Shown here piece after piece: positions 26,347 through 34,591 of a stretch of 64,000 nucleotides of DNA. Where the stretch lies: assembly GCF_004297265.1 (NCBI RefSeq), contig NZ_SCUT01000035.1:62001-126000 (forward strand), read 5' to 3'. A program made the position numbers and the translations under genes. Numbering within the stretch: position 1 is the stretch's first letter; each line of letters begins with the position of its first letter. Source of the stretch: Reyranella sp. GTDB lineage: Bacteria; Pseudomonadota; Alphaproteobacteria; Reyranellales; Reyranellaceae. The notes under the pieces were generated by a model. That model saw nothing but the letters and a program-made list of their open reading frames with translations. It had not been told where the DNA came from and ran no database searches.

Positions 26347-27060
26347 CTAAATCGAGGGTGTTCCCTCGCGCCATACCGCGAAGCCTCGCTTGCGCAAGGC
26401 GCAGGCTGGGCATTCGCCGCATCCGTACCCCCAATCGTGCCGTGTGCCTCGGACGCTGTCGTAGCAGGTGTGGGTGTGCTCCAGGATCAGCTCGACCAGC
26501 GGCGGGCCGCCCAACTCGTTTGCAAGTCCCCAGGTCTCGGCCTTGTCGAGCCACATCAACGGCGTGTGGAGCACGAAGGCGCGATCCATGCCGAGGTTCA
26601 GTGTCACCTGCAGCGCCTTGATCGTGTTGTCTCGGCAGTCGGGATAGCCGGAGAAATCCGTCTCGCACATCCCGCCGACCAGATTGCGGATGTTGCGCCG
26701 CCAGGCCACGGCAGCTGCGAAGGTGAAGAACAGGAGATTGCGGCCGGGCACGAAGCTGTTGGGCAACCCGTCCTTCTCCATGGCGAAGGCGACGTCCCGC
26801 GTCAGCGACGTGTCACTGATCTGTCCCAGCACGCCCATGTCGATGAAATGGTCTTCGCCCAGCCGCTCCGCCCAGCTCGGAAAGCGGTGCCGGATCTGGG
26901 CGAGGACGATAAGCCTTTGTTCCAGCTCGATTCGATGCCTCTGACGGTAGTCGAAAGCGACCGTCTCGACATGCGCGAATCGCTCTAGCGCCCAGGCCAG
27001 ACACGTGGTGGAGTCCTGTCCACCGGAGAAGAGGACGAGGGCAGATCGGGCATCGTTCAT
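26347..27060 (-). CDS. queC: 7-cyano-7-deazaguanine synthase QueC
   Basis: A 237-residue ATP-dependent enzyme converting 7-carboxy-7-deazaguanine to preQ0 in queuosine (tRNA) biosynthesis. The PP-loop [18 protein letters not shown] is at residues 8-25, and the zinc site is the cysteine cluster [10 protein letters not shown] near the C-terminus with a further Cys in HTCYDSVRG. The ATG at 27060 gives the usual distance to the PP-loop; an in-frame TTG at 27081 directly behind GGAGGGAGG is an alternative that would add seven residues. It is divergent from the CBS-pair gene and downstream of no other que gene. Confidence 0.93.
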   Translation of the reverse strand: MNDARSALVLFSGGQDSTTCLAWALERFAHVETVAFDYRQRHRIELEQRLIVLAQIRHRFPSWAERLGEDHFIDMGVLGQISDTSLTRDVAFAMEKDGLPNSFVPGRNLLFFTFAAAVAWRRNIRNLVGGMCETDFSGYPDCRDNTIKALQVTLNLGMDRAFVLHTPLMWLDKAETWGLANELGGPPLVELILEHTHTCYDSVRGTRHDWGYGCGECPACALRKRGFAVWREGTPSI

Positions 27061-27142
27061 GAGGGGCTTTATCGCCCGCAACCTCCCTCCGCGCTACAGT
27101 GTTGGCGTTCAGCAGACCCATCGACCACAGAAGGAGGAACTC

Positions 27143-27574
27143 ATGTTCGTCTCCGATATCCTGTCGCGTAAGGGCGGTCTCGTTCACACGGTCACACCGG
27201 GTACCTCGGTCGGCCAGATTTCCCAGCAACTCAGCACACGCCACATCGGCTCGGTGCTCATCCTCGATTCCGGCGATTCGGTTGCCGGCATCGTTTCCGA
27301 GCGCGACCTGGTGCACGCCTTTGCAAGGCACGGCGCCGCCGCCCTCGATCTGGAGGCGCGTCAGGTCATGACCCGCGACGTGGTCACCTGCGATCCCGAC
27401 GATTCGATCGATCACGTGATGCAGCTCATGACCCGCGGCCGCTTCCGTCACCTGCCGGTGGTGCGTCACGGCGAATTGCTGGGGCTCGTCTCGATCGGCG
27501 ACGTGGTGAAGGCGCGTCTCGAAGAGGCCCACCACGAGACCGAGGCGCTACGGGCCTACATCGTCGCCGGCTGA
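27143..27574 (+). CDS. CBS domain-pair protein
   Basis: A 143-residue stand-alone pair of CBS domains (Bateman module). The two repeats are about residues 8-62 (ending in GIVSERDLVHAF) and 75-130 (ending in GLVSIGDVVKARLEE). These modules sense adenine nucleotides or related ligands and regulate partner proteins. AGAAGGAGG precedes the ATG at 27143; longer in-frame starts run through the queC promoter region. It stands alone between queC (divergent) and the SDR gene. Confidence 0.9.
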   Translation: MFVSDILSRKGGLVHTVTPGTSVGQISQQLSTRHIGSVLILDSGDSVAGIVSERDLVHAFARHGAAALDLEARQVMTRDVVTCDPDDSIDHVMQLMTRGRFRHLPVVRHGELLGLVSIGDVVKARLEEAHHETEALRAYIVAG

Positions 27575-27639
27575 CGGCTGCGCTTAAGTTCGACCACGAT
27601 CTCCGCTAGGGTCCCCGCCGGACCCTGGGCGGAGAAGGC

Positions 27640-28386
27640 ATGTCATTACCCCTGCAAGGCAAGGTCGCGCTCGTGACGGGCGCGGGCAAGAATATCGGCC
27701 GCACGATCGCACTGGCCCTAGCGCGCGATGGCGCGGCCATCGTGGTCAATGGCCGGTCGGACAAAGCAGCGGTCGATTCCGTCGTCGCCGAGATCGAGGC
27801 CGCCGGTGGCCAGGCTCTGGCCGCGATGGGCGACGTCTCCGATCCGTCCGTACCGCCTCGCCTGGCTGCGGAAGCGGCCGCCAAATTCGGCGGCGTCGAC
27901 ATCCTGATCAGCAATGCCGGCCTGCGCCGCCAAACCTCCTTCCTCGACATGTCGTTCGACGAGTGGCGCGAGATCATGTCGGTCGCGCTCGACGGTGCCT
28001 TTCTACTGGGCAAGGCGATTGTGCCTCAGATGGTGGCGCGCGGTGGCGGCGCCTTTGTGGCGCTCTCCGGCATCTCCACCCATGTCGGCACGACCAACCG
28101 CTGTCATGTGTCCGCCTCGAAGTCGGGCCTCGAAGGGCTGATGCGGGCGCTGGCGGTCGAGCTCGCGCCGCACAAGATCACCTGCAACGCATTGGCGCCC
28201 GGCGCGATCGACACGACGCGCGGCGCGGCGGCAGGCCCACGTCCGGCGGAGAACCGTCCGATTCCGCTGAAGCGCTTCGGCACGGTCGAGGAGATCGCCG
28301 CCATGGTGCGTCTGCTGGTCGGGCCGGAAGGCACCTTCATCACCGGCCAGACCATTCACGTGAACGGCGGCGAGTTCCTGACATGA
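27640..28386 (+). CDS. SDR family protein lacking the catalytic tyrosine
   Basis: A 248-residue Rossmann-fold short-chain dehydrogenase/reductase homologue. The cofactor loop is VTGAGKNIGRTIA, NAG is in ISNAGLRR, and the C-terminal GQTIHVNGGEF is normal. The catalytic YxxxK motif is altered: the sequence around residue 160 reads CHVSASKSG, so Val replaces Tyr while Lys remains. A group of SDRs with this HVxxxK form is known in alphaproteobacteria; whether they are enzymes is unclear. GGAGAAGG precedes the ATG, and the stop overlaps the peptidase gene by 4 bp. Confidence 0.88.
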   Translation: MSLPLQGKVALVTGAGKNIGRTIALALARDGAAIVVNGRSDKAAVDSVVAEIEAAGGQALAAMGDVSDPSVPPRLAAEAAAKFGGVDILISNAGLRRQTSFLDMSFDEWREIMSVALDGAFLLGKAIVPQMVARGGGAFVALSGISTHVGTTNRCHVSASKSGLEGLMRALAVELAPHKITCNALAPGAIDTTRGAAAGPRPAENRPIPLKRFGTVEEIAAMVRLLVGPEGTFITGQTIHVNGGEFLT

Positions 28387-29402
28387 GAAACCTGATCACC
28401 GATGTGCCGGGCGTGCTGGTCGGCAACGCCCAGGACATGCGCGCCGCCACCGGTGCCACGGTCGCAATCTTCGACCAGGGCGCGGTGGCCAGCATCGCGA
28501 CCCTGGGCGGTGCGCCCGGCGACCGAATGGGCACCTCGCTCGAGCCGGAAATGGTCGGCCAGGCAATCGACGCCGTCGTCCTGTCAGGCGGCTCGGTCTA
28601 TGGGCTCGACGCCGCGGGCGGCGCCTCGGCGGTGCTCTGCCAGCGCGGCCAGGGCCGCACCTTCGGCGGCCTCGCCATTCCGGTGGCGGTGCAGGCGATT
28701 CTGTTCGACCTGATCAATGGCGGCGAGAAGGACTGGATGCGCGAGCCGGTCAAACACGAGCCTCCCTATTGGGCGCTCGGCCGCGACGCCGCCCTGGTGG
28801 CGGCGCAGGAATTTGCGCTCGGCACGGCGGGTGCCGGCGTCGGGGCCACGACGGCGGGCCTGAAGGGCGGGCTGGGATCGACCAGTGCCCGGACCAGCCA
28901 GGGCTTCACCGTCGGCGCGCTGGTCGCTGTGAACGCCGTGGGCTCGGCCATGATCGGCAATGGTCCGCATTTCTGGGCGGGCGCCTACGAGCAGGGAAAC
29001 GAGTTCGGCGGCCTGGGCTGGCCGGCCCGGTTGCCCGAGGATGCGCTGAAGTTGCGCTTCAAGGGGCAGGCGCTGCCGGCCACGGCGACCACCATCGCCC
29101 TCGTGGCCACGGACGCCGCGCTTACGAAGGCGGAGTGCAAGCGGCTGGCCATCATGGCGAATGATGGCCTGTCGAAGTCACTGCGTCCGGTGCACGCGCC
29201 GAACGACGGCGACACGGTGTTCGCGGCGGCGACGGGCCGGGCCGGGCCGGGCGGTGACCCGAGGGTCCTCATGGAACTCGGCACCGTCGCGGCCGACTGC
29301 TTGGCGCGGGCGGTGGCGCGCGGCGTCTACGAGGCAACGGCGCTGCCCTTCCCGAATGCCGTGCCCGACTGGAAGACCAAGTTCGGAGGTGGCCGGCAAT
29401 GA
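28383..29402 (+). CDS. P1 family (DmpA-like) self-processing peptidase
   Basis: A 339-residue member of the DmpA/BapA aminopeptidase family (peptidase family S58). These autocleave before a nucleophile; here Ser166 in GLKGGLGSTSART is the candidate, with the conserved VLSGGSVYGLDAAGG block at 67-80. They remove N-terminal residues, including beta-amino acids and D-residues, from short peptides or amides. The start lies in an ATGA overlap with the SDR gene and the end overlaps crcB, forming a four-gene operon with the BaiN-like gene. Confidence 0.88.
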   Translation: MRNLITDVPGVLVGNAQDMRAATGATVAIFDQGAVASIATLGGAPGDRMGTSLEPEMVGQAIDAVVLSGGSVYGLDAAGGASAVLCQRGQGRTFGGLAIPVAVQAILFDLINGGEKDWMREPVKHEPPYWALGRDAALVAAQEFALGTAGAGVGATTAGLKGGLGSTSARTSQGFTVGALVAVNAVGSAMIGNGPHFWAGAYEQGNEFGGLGWPARLPEDALKLRFKGQALPATATTIALVATDAALTKAECKRLAIMANDGLSKSLRPVHAPNDGDTVFAAATGRAGPGGDPRVLMELGTVAADCLARAVARGVYEATALPFPNAVPDWKTKFGGGRQ

Positions 29403-29779
29403 TGGGTTACCTGGTCGTCTTCGTCGGCGCGGGCATCGGCGGCGCGGCCCGTCACGGGATGAACATCTGGGTGGCGCGGTTGATGGGCTCGCACTTCCCC
29501 TGGCACACGCTGATGATCAACATCCTGGGCTCGATCGTGATGGGCCTGATCACCGGCTGGTTCGCCGAGCGCGTCGGTGCGGCCGGGCACCTTCGCCTGT
29601 TCCTGGCGACCGGCGTGATGGGCGGCTTCACGACTTTTTCCGCCTTCTCGCTCGACGCCGTGCTCCTCTGGGAGCGGCACGAATATCTGATGGCGGCGCT
29701 CTATGTCGGCGGTTCGGTCGCCGGCGCGATCGCGGGCCTCGCGGCGGCGCTCTGGATCATGGGCAAGGCGCTGGCGTGA
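29399..29779 (+). CDS. crcB: Fluoride exporter CrcB/Fluc
   Basis: A 126-residue four-helix membrane protein forming a dual-topology dimeric fluoride channel. The key fluoride-lining segment GGFTTFSAFS is near residues 73-82, and the conserved asparagine is in NILGS near residue 41. Length is typical. Two overlapping ATGs (29399 and 29402) are possible; GGAGG lies upstream within the peptidase gene. Translationally coupled on both sides, so no room exists for a fluoride riboswitch. Confidence 0.93.
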   Translation: MMGYLVVFVGAGIGGAARHGMNIWVARLMGSHFPWHTLMINILGSIVMGLITGWFAERVGAAGHLRLFLATGVMGGFTTFSAFSLDAVLLWERHEYLMAALYVGGSVAGAIAGLAAALWIMGKALA

Positions 29780-30930
29780 GCCAGCCGCAGGCTTTCGACG
29801 TTGTCGTCATGGGCGGCGGCGCCGCGGGGTTGATGTGCGCGATGCGAGCGGGCCAGCGTGGCCGAAGGGTCCTTCTGCTGGACCATGCCGAGAAGGTCGG
29901 CAAGAAGATCCTGATCTCGGGCGGCGGGCGCTGCAACTTCACCAACCGCGACGCGCGCCCCGAGGCCTTTCTGTCGGCCAATCCGCATTTCGCCAAGTCG
30001 GCGCTGGCGCGCTACACCCAGCACGACTTCATCGATCTGGTGAACAAGCACCGCATTGCCTGGCACGAGAAGACGCTGGGTCAGCTCTTCTGTGACGGCT
30101 CGGCCCGCCAGATCGTGGCGATGCTGCTCGACGAATGTGCCGCGGTCGGCGTCGACGTGCGGGTCGCGCACAAGGTGACGCGCGTCGAGAAGCCCGCCCG
30201 CTTCACGGTGACGACGGACCATGGCGATTTCTCTGCGGCCTCCGTCGTGCTGGCGACCGGCGGGCTCTCGATCCCGAAGATGGGCGCGACGGGCTTCGCG
30301 CACGAGGTGGCGCGCCACTTCGGGCTGCGCGTCACCGACACGCGGCCGGCGCTGGTGCCGCTTACCTTGCCTGTCCCGGAGATCAGCGGCGTGTCGCTCG
30401 ACGTCGAAGCGCGCTGCGGCCGCGCGCGCTTTCGCGAGGCGCTGCTGTTCACCCATCGCGGCCTGTCGGGCCCGGCGATTCTGCAGGTTTCCTCCTACTG
30501 GAAGCCGGGACAGGAGATCGTCGTCGACCTGCTGCCGGACCTCGACGCCGCATCGTTCCTGAAAGAACGCAAGCGCACGCGGCCGAAAGCCGAGCTGCGG
30601 ACTGTCCTGGCGGAAGTGCTGCCGCAGCGGCTCTCCCAAAGCCTGGCGCCGGAAGGACTCATGGCCAACCAGCGCGACCGCGATCTCGAGACGCTGGCGA
30701 CCCGCCTGAAGGTCTGGACCTTCGTGCCGACCGGCACCGAGGGCTTTGCCAAGGCCGAGGTCACCCTGGGCGGCATCGACACCGACGGACTCTCCTCGAA
30801 GACGATGGAGGCGAAGAAGGTCTCCGGCCTCTTCGCGATCGGCGAGGCTGTCGACGTCACCGGCTGGCTGGGCGGTTACAATTTCCAGTGGGCCTGGTCG
30901 AGCGGCTGGGTCGCCGGCGAGGCCGTCTGA
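29776..30930 (+). CDS. BaiN/HI0933-like NAD(P)/FAD-dependent oxidoreductase
   Basis: A 384-residue flavoprotein of the HI0933/BaiN family. It has an N-terminal FAD motif (VVMGGGAAGLMCAMRAGQRG), the family hallmark ILISGGGRCNFTN near residues 50-62, LATGGLSIPKMGATG near 155 and a C-terminal FAIGEAVDVTGWLGGYNFQWAW. Start is taken as the GTG at 29776 overlapping the crcB stop (GTGA), the same mode of coupling as elsewhere in this window. The natural substrate of the family is unsettled; BaiN itself has been linked to bile-acid reduction. Confidence 0.9.
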   Translation: MSQPQAFDVVVMGGGAAGLMCAMRAGQRGRRVLLLDHAEKVGKKILISGGGRCNFTNRDARPEAFLSANPHFAKSALARYTQHDFIDLVNKHRIAWHEKTLGQLFCDGSARQIVAMLLDECAAVGVDVRVAHKVTRVEKPARFTVTTDHGDFSAASVVLATGGLSIPKMGATGFAHEVARHFGLRVTDTRPALVPLTLPVPEISGVSLDVEARCGRARFREALLFTHRGLSGPAILQVSSYWKPGQEIVVDLLPDLDAASFLKERKRTRPKAELRTVLAEVLPQRLSQSLAPEGLMANQRDRDLETLATRLKVWTFVPTGTEGFAKAEVTLGGIDTDGLSSKTMEAKKVSGLFAIGEAVDVTGWLGGYNFQWAWSSGWVAGEAV

Positions 30931-30979
30931 CAATTCGTGCCGATTGTGGAGTGAGATCGCTTGATTTGGTTCAAAGCAT

Positions 30980-31108
30980 CCGTCGTCCCGACCGGAGCAC
31001 CGTAGGTGCGGAGTGGAGAGACCTCCTCTCTACAATTTGACGGCTTTTGGTGGAGCGAAGGTCTCTCCGCTTCGCCTCGCTGCGCTCGGCTCCGGTCGAG
31101 ACGACGGG
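30980..31108. repeat. Large dispersed inverted repeat (CGTCGTCCCGACCGGAG type)
   Basis: Left arm CGTCGTCCCGACCGGAGC...GGAGAGACCT at about 30981-31023 and right arm AGGTCTCTCCGCTTCG...CTCCGGTCGAGACGACGG at about 31059-31108 are complementary over most of their length, with an inner bulge. The loop is an A/T-richer stretch including CTACAATTTGACGGC. Elements of this sequence type are scattered in many alphaproteobacterial genomes. It lies between the convergent BaiN-like and livF genes and is not coding. Confidence 0.75.
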
Positions 31109-31162
31109 AGTTTGCTTTCAGCAATTGGGTTTCAGGTCGATCTCGCTTCAAGTCATTTCGTC

Positions 31163-31864
31163 TCAATGACCGAGATAGCTGCGGCGCAGGTCGGGATCGC
31201 GGGCGAGATCTGTGGCGCTGCCGGACAGCGCGATGCGGCCGTTCTCCAGAACATAGGCGCGATGGGCGATGGCCAGTGACTGCACGACATTCTGCTCGAC
31301 CAGCAGGATCGCGAGGCCCTGCCGGTTGAGTTGGCCGATCAGGCCGAACATCTCCTCGACCAGGAGCGGCGATAGGCCGAGCGAGGGCTCGTCGAGGATC
31401 AGCAGCCGCGGCTCGCCCATCAGGCCGCGGCCGATCGCCAGCATCTGCTGTTCGCCGCCCGACAGCGTGCCGGCCGACTGTGTCAGTCGCTCGCGCAAGC
31501 GCGGGAAGGTCGCAAGCACCCGCTCGAGATTGGCGGCTCGGTTGGGCTTGCCGCGTCGATAGCTGCCGAGCTCCAGATTGTCGCGCACCGACAGGTTGGG
31601 AAAGACTCGGCGGCCTTCCGGCACCTGCACCAGACCCGCCTCGACGATGTGCATGGAAGAGGCGGCCGCGATCTCGCTGCCGTCGAAGCGGATCGAGCCG
31701 CCGCGCGGCCGGTAGAGGCCGGAGACATTGTTGTTGAGGGTCGATTTGCCGGCTCCGTTGCTGCCCAGCAGCGCCACGATCTCGCCAGCACCGACGGTGA
31801 GGTCGACGCCGCGCAGCACCTCGATGGCGCCATAGCCGGCATGCAGGGCCGAGACCTCAAGCAC
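31163..31864 (-). CDS. livF: Branched-chain amino acid-type ABC transporter ATPase LivF (second system)
   Basis: A 233-residue ATPase, last gene of the second Liv importer. Walker A GSNGAGKST, the LivF-specific VQVPEGRRVFPNLSVRDNLELGSY, signature LSGGEQQML and Walker B LLILDEPSLGL are all present. Its ATG overlaps the LivG stop by 8 bp. It differs clearly from the LivF at 6.2 kb, so the two importers are old paralogues and not a recent duplication. Confidence 0.93.
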   Translation of the reverse strand: MLEVSALHAGYGAIEVLRGVDLTVGAGEIVALLGSNGAGKSTLNNNVSGLYRPRGGSIRFDGSEIAAASSMHIVEAGLVQVPEGRRVFPNLSVRDNLELGSYRRGKPNRAANLERVLATFPRLRERLTQSAGTLSGGEQQMLAIGRGLMGEPRLLILDEPSLGLSPLLVEEMFGLIGQLNRQGLAILLVEQNVVQSLAIAHRAYVLENGRIALSGSATDLARDPDLRRSYLGH

Positions 31865-32585
31865 GAAGAACCTTGGCGGCGCCGTGGCCGAGATAGGCTT
31901 CGATCACCAATGCGTTGTCCGCAATGGCGGCCGGCGTCCCCTCGGCGATCATGCGGCCCTGGTTCAGCACGTAGACGCGTTCGGCGAGCGAGGTCACGGC
32001 CTGCATGACGTGCTCGGTCAGCAGGATGGTGACGCCGGCGGCGCGGATGTTCTTGATCACGCCTACGATCTCGACGATTTCCGTCGGATTGAGCCCGGCC
32101 ATCACCTCGTCGAGCAGCAGGAGCCGCGGCCCGGTCGCCAAAGCGCGCGCGAGTTCGAGCCGCTTGCGGCCGGCGACGGTGAGGTCGGCGCCACGCTGGT
32201 CGAGCTGGTCCTTCATGCCGACCAGGCCGGCCACGGCCTCGGCTTCGCGCGCGGCCAGGCGACGGTCGGCAGTACGGAAGTAGGCGCCGACCATGATGTT
32301 TTCGCGCACGCTGATGCCCGCGAAGGGCTGCGTGATCTGGAAGGTGCGAACCATGCCGGCGGCGCAGATGCGATGCGGGGCGAGGCCGGTGATCGGCTTG
32401 CCCTCGAAGGAGACCGCGCCGGCATCGGGTCGGTGGAAGCCGGCAATGGTCGCGAACAGGGTCGTCTTGCCCGCCCCGTTGGGGCCGATCAGTCCCACGA
32501 TCTCGCCCGCGGCCACGTCGAGCGAGGCGTTGTCCACGGCCTTGAGGCCGCCGAAGGACTTCGAGATGTCGCGCACCTCAAGCAT
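31857..32585 (-). CDS. livG: Branched-chain amino acid-type ABC transporter ATPase LivG (second system)
   Basis: A 242-residue ATPase with Walker A GPNGAGKTT, the signature region LTVAGRKRLELARALA, Walker B LLLLDEVMAGLNP and the switch His in LTEHVMQAV. The Walker B line reads DEVMAG, the form found in many LivG proteins that move aromatic acids or amides. It overlaps the LivM gene by 8 bp upstream and LivF by 8 bp downstream. Confidence 0.93.
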   Translation of the reverse strand: MLEVRDISKSFGGLKAVDNASLDVAAGEIVGLIGPNGAGKTTLFATIAGFHRPDAGAVSFEGKPITGLAPHRICAAGMVRTFQITQPFAGISVRENIMVGAYFRTADRRLAAREAEAVAGLVGMKDQLDQRGADLTVAGRKRLELARALATGPRLLLLDEVMAGLNPTEIVEIVGVIKNIRAAGVTILLTEHVMQAVTSLAERVYVLNQGRMIAEGTPAAIADNALVIEAYLGHGAAKVLRA

Positions 32586-33540
32586 GGCGCGGCTTTCTTC
32601 GGAACAGGCTCATCAGCCCGTCGGGCAGGCGCGCCACGATCAGAATCAGCATGATGCCGTAGACGATCAGGCTGAGCGGCTGGACGTTCTTGAGGGCCGG
32701 CACGACGCTGGCCAGCCAGCGCGTCACCTCGTTGATGCCCATCAGGGTGAAGGAGCCGATCAGCGGCCCGAAGATCGTGCCCGCGCCGCCGACCATGCTG
32801 ACCAGCAGCATCTCGACCGACTTGTCGACGCCGAAGGCGATGCCGGGGTCGATGTAGAGGTACTTCTGCGCGTAGAAGGTGCCGCCGGCCGCGCACATCG
32901 CGCCCGACAGGGTGAGCATCTTCACCTTCTCGGCGAAGACGTCGATGCCCAGCGCCCGCGCCGCATCCTCGTTCTCGCGGATCGCCACCAGCCGTGCGCC
33001 GAAGCGGCTGCGCGTCAGCTGCCAGGCGATCAGCAGCGAGACGATGCAGAGCAGCAGGGCGAGGTAGTAGATCCAGATCGGGTCCTTGAACTGGAAGTTC
33101 TCGGGCCGCGGGTCGGCCTTGATCAGCATGCCGAGCCCGCCCTTTGTGAAGGGCACCGAGTTCGCGAGGATGCGGAAGACCTCGGCGAAGGCCAAGGTGA
33201 TTAGCGCGAAGTAGGAACCGCGCAAGCCGGCCCGGAAGGAGAGTACGGCGATCATCCAGCCGACAGCGCCGCCCGCCGCCATGGCCACGAGCCAGGCGAG
33301 CCAGGGGTTCCATCCATAGGTCACCTGCAGGATGGTCGAGGTATAGGCGCCGGTGCCGAAGAATACGACATGCCCGAACGAGGTCTGGCCCGCGAAGCCG
33401 CCGGCGATGTTCCAGGACTGGCCGATGAAGGCAGTGAAGAAGGCCAGCATGCCGATCGTGACGAGATAGTTCGGCACCAGCAGCGGCCAGGCCAGGGCCG
33501 CGGCGAGCCCGACGACGCAGAGGGGCACAGCGCGGCTCAT
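32578..33540 (-). CDS. livM: Branched-chain amino acid-type ABC transporter permease LivM (second system)
   Basis: A 320-residue inner-membrane permease with about eight to ten helices. LivM hallmarks are FIGQSWNIAGGFAGQTSFGHVVFFGTGAY (near residues 40-70) and YFALITLAFAEVFRILANS (near 115). The ATG at 33540 overlaps the LivH stop as ATGA. Here LivH and LivM are separate genes, unlike the fused permease at 3.6 kb. Confidence 0.93.
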   Translation of the reverse strand: MSRAVPLCVVGLAAALAWPLLVPNYLVTIGMLAFFTAFIGQSWNIAGGFAGQTSFGHVVFFGTGAYTSTILQVTYGWNPWLAWLVAMAAGGAVGWMIAVLSFRAGLRGSYFALITLAFAEVFRILANSVPFTKGGLGMLIKADPRPENFQFKDPIWIYYLALLLCIVSLLIAWQLTRSRFGARLVAIRENEDAARALGIDVFAEKVKMLTLSGAMCAAGGTFYAQKYLYIDPGIAFGVDKSVEMLLVSMVGGAGTIFGPLIGSFTLMGINEVTRWLASVVPALKNVQPLSLIVYGIMLILIVARLPDGLMSLFRRKPRHA

Positions 33541-34409
33541 GCCTTGCTCCCGAACAGGCCGGTGGGCTTCAGCAGCAGGATCAGGATGAAGATCAGCGAG
33601 ATGCCGATCTGGCCGAGCTGCTCGCCCAAAAAGAGCCCGCCCAGCGATTCGGTGATGCCGATGATGAAGCCGCCGATGGCGGCGCCTGCGAAGCTGCCCA
33701 TGCCGCCCAGCACGACGATGGTGAAGGCCACGAGGACGAAGGCATGTCCCGACGACGGCGTCACATAGTAGGTCGGCATCAGCAGGCACGCCGCGGCGCC
33801 GAGGCAGGCGATGCCGATGCCGTAGCAGACGGCGAAGACGTTCTCGACGTCGATGCCGACCAAGCGCGCGCCCTGCCTCTCCTTGGCGACGGCGCGGATC
33901 GCCTTGCCCATGTCGCTCTTTGCCATGTAGAGACCGAGCGCCGCGCAGATCACCAGCGAGGCGCCGAACGAGATGATCTTGGGCAGCGGCAGGAAGGCTG
34001 CACCGATCTCGACGAAGGTGCCGGCATAAGGAACGTCGATGGTCTGCGTGTCGCCGCCGAAGAACAGCAGCGCGACATTGTCGATCACGATCGAGAGGCC
34101 CAGCGTGATCAGCAGGATGTTCTCGTCGCGGCCGTGATTGTAGCGGCCGATCAGCACGCGGTAGAGGATGAAGCCGAACCCGAAGGCGCCGGCGATGACC
34201 ACCGGCAGGGCGGCATAGGGATCGATGCCGATCAGCCGCCAGAGGTAGAAGACGGCGTACATGGCCAGCATCAGCAGGCTGCCATGGGCAAAGTTGATGA
34301 TGTGCAGCACGCCGTAGATCAGGGTGAGGCCGACCGCGACCAGAACATAGATGCCGCCGGCCAGAAGGCCGTTCAGGACGCCCGCGACGAGAAAGGCGGG
34401 ATCGAACAC
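33537..34409 (-). CDS. livH: Branched-chain amino acid-type ABC transporter permease LivH (second system)
   Basis: A 290-residue inner-membrane permease. Hallmarks are LTLIYGVLHIINFAHGSLLMLAMY near residues 27-50 and the FTIVVLGGMGSFAGAAIGGFIIGITES segment near 225. It is separated from the substrate-binding gene by about 180 bp that carry a large inverted repeat, so binding protein and membrane parts may be expressed at different levels from one promoter. Confidence 0.93.
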   Translation of the reverse strand: MFDPAFLVAGVLNGLLAGGIYVLVAVGLTLIYGVLHIINFAHGSLLMLAMYAVFYLWRLIGIDPYAALPVVIAGAFGFGFILYRVLIGRYNHGRDENILLITLGLSIVIDNVALLFFGGDTQTIDVPYAGTFVEIGAAFLPLPKIISFGASLVICAALGLYMAKSDMGKAIRAVAKERQGARLVGIDVENVFAVCYGIGIACLGAAACLLMPTYYVTPSSGHAFVLVAFTIVVLGGMGSFAGAAIGGFIIGITESLGGLFLGEQLGQIGISLIFILILLLKPTGLFGSKA

Positions 34410-34440
34410 GCCTTCAGCTTCTTTCGGCTTCGGGTTTACT

Positions 34441-34546
34441 CCTCATCCTGAGGAGGCCCGAAGGGCCGTCTCGAAGGATGGGCAGCAGACGCGGTGCTCG
34501 TGCCCACCCTTCGAGACGCTCACTGCGTTCGCTCCTCAGGGTGCGG
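34441..34546. repeat. Dispersed inverted repeat (CTCATCCTGAGGAG / GTCTCGAAGGATG type), copy 1
   Basis: Left arm CCTCATCCTGAGGAGG...GTCTCGAAGGATGGGCA and right arm TGCCCACCCTTCGAGACG...CTCCTCAGGGTGCGG pair over about 40 bases. CTCATCCTGAGGAG with TCTCGAAGGATGG is a very common intergenic repeat in alphaproteobacteria. It sits between livH and the substrate-binding protein gene; a second copy is at 44713. It may act as an mRNA stability or attenuation element. Confidence 0.8.
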
Positions 34547-34591
34547 TATTTGTTGGGGAGTCCGATACGATTCGATATCACGCGGAAGCCC

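Noticed and set aside
29340..29400. A fluoride riboswitch in front of crcB.
   Set aside because: crcB overlaps the preceding peptidase gene by 4 bp, leaving no leader RNA, and the conserved riboswitch pseudoknot sequence is not seen.
34441..34546. Reading the repeat as a CRISPR fragment or transposon end.
   Set aside because: There are no regularly spaced direct repeats, no target-site duplication and no transposase; it is an inverted repeat of a common dispersed class.
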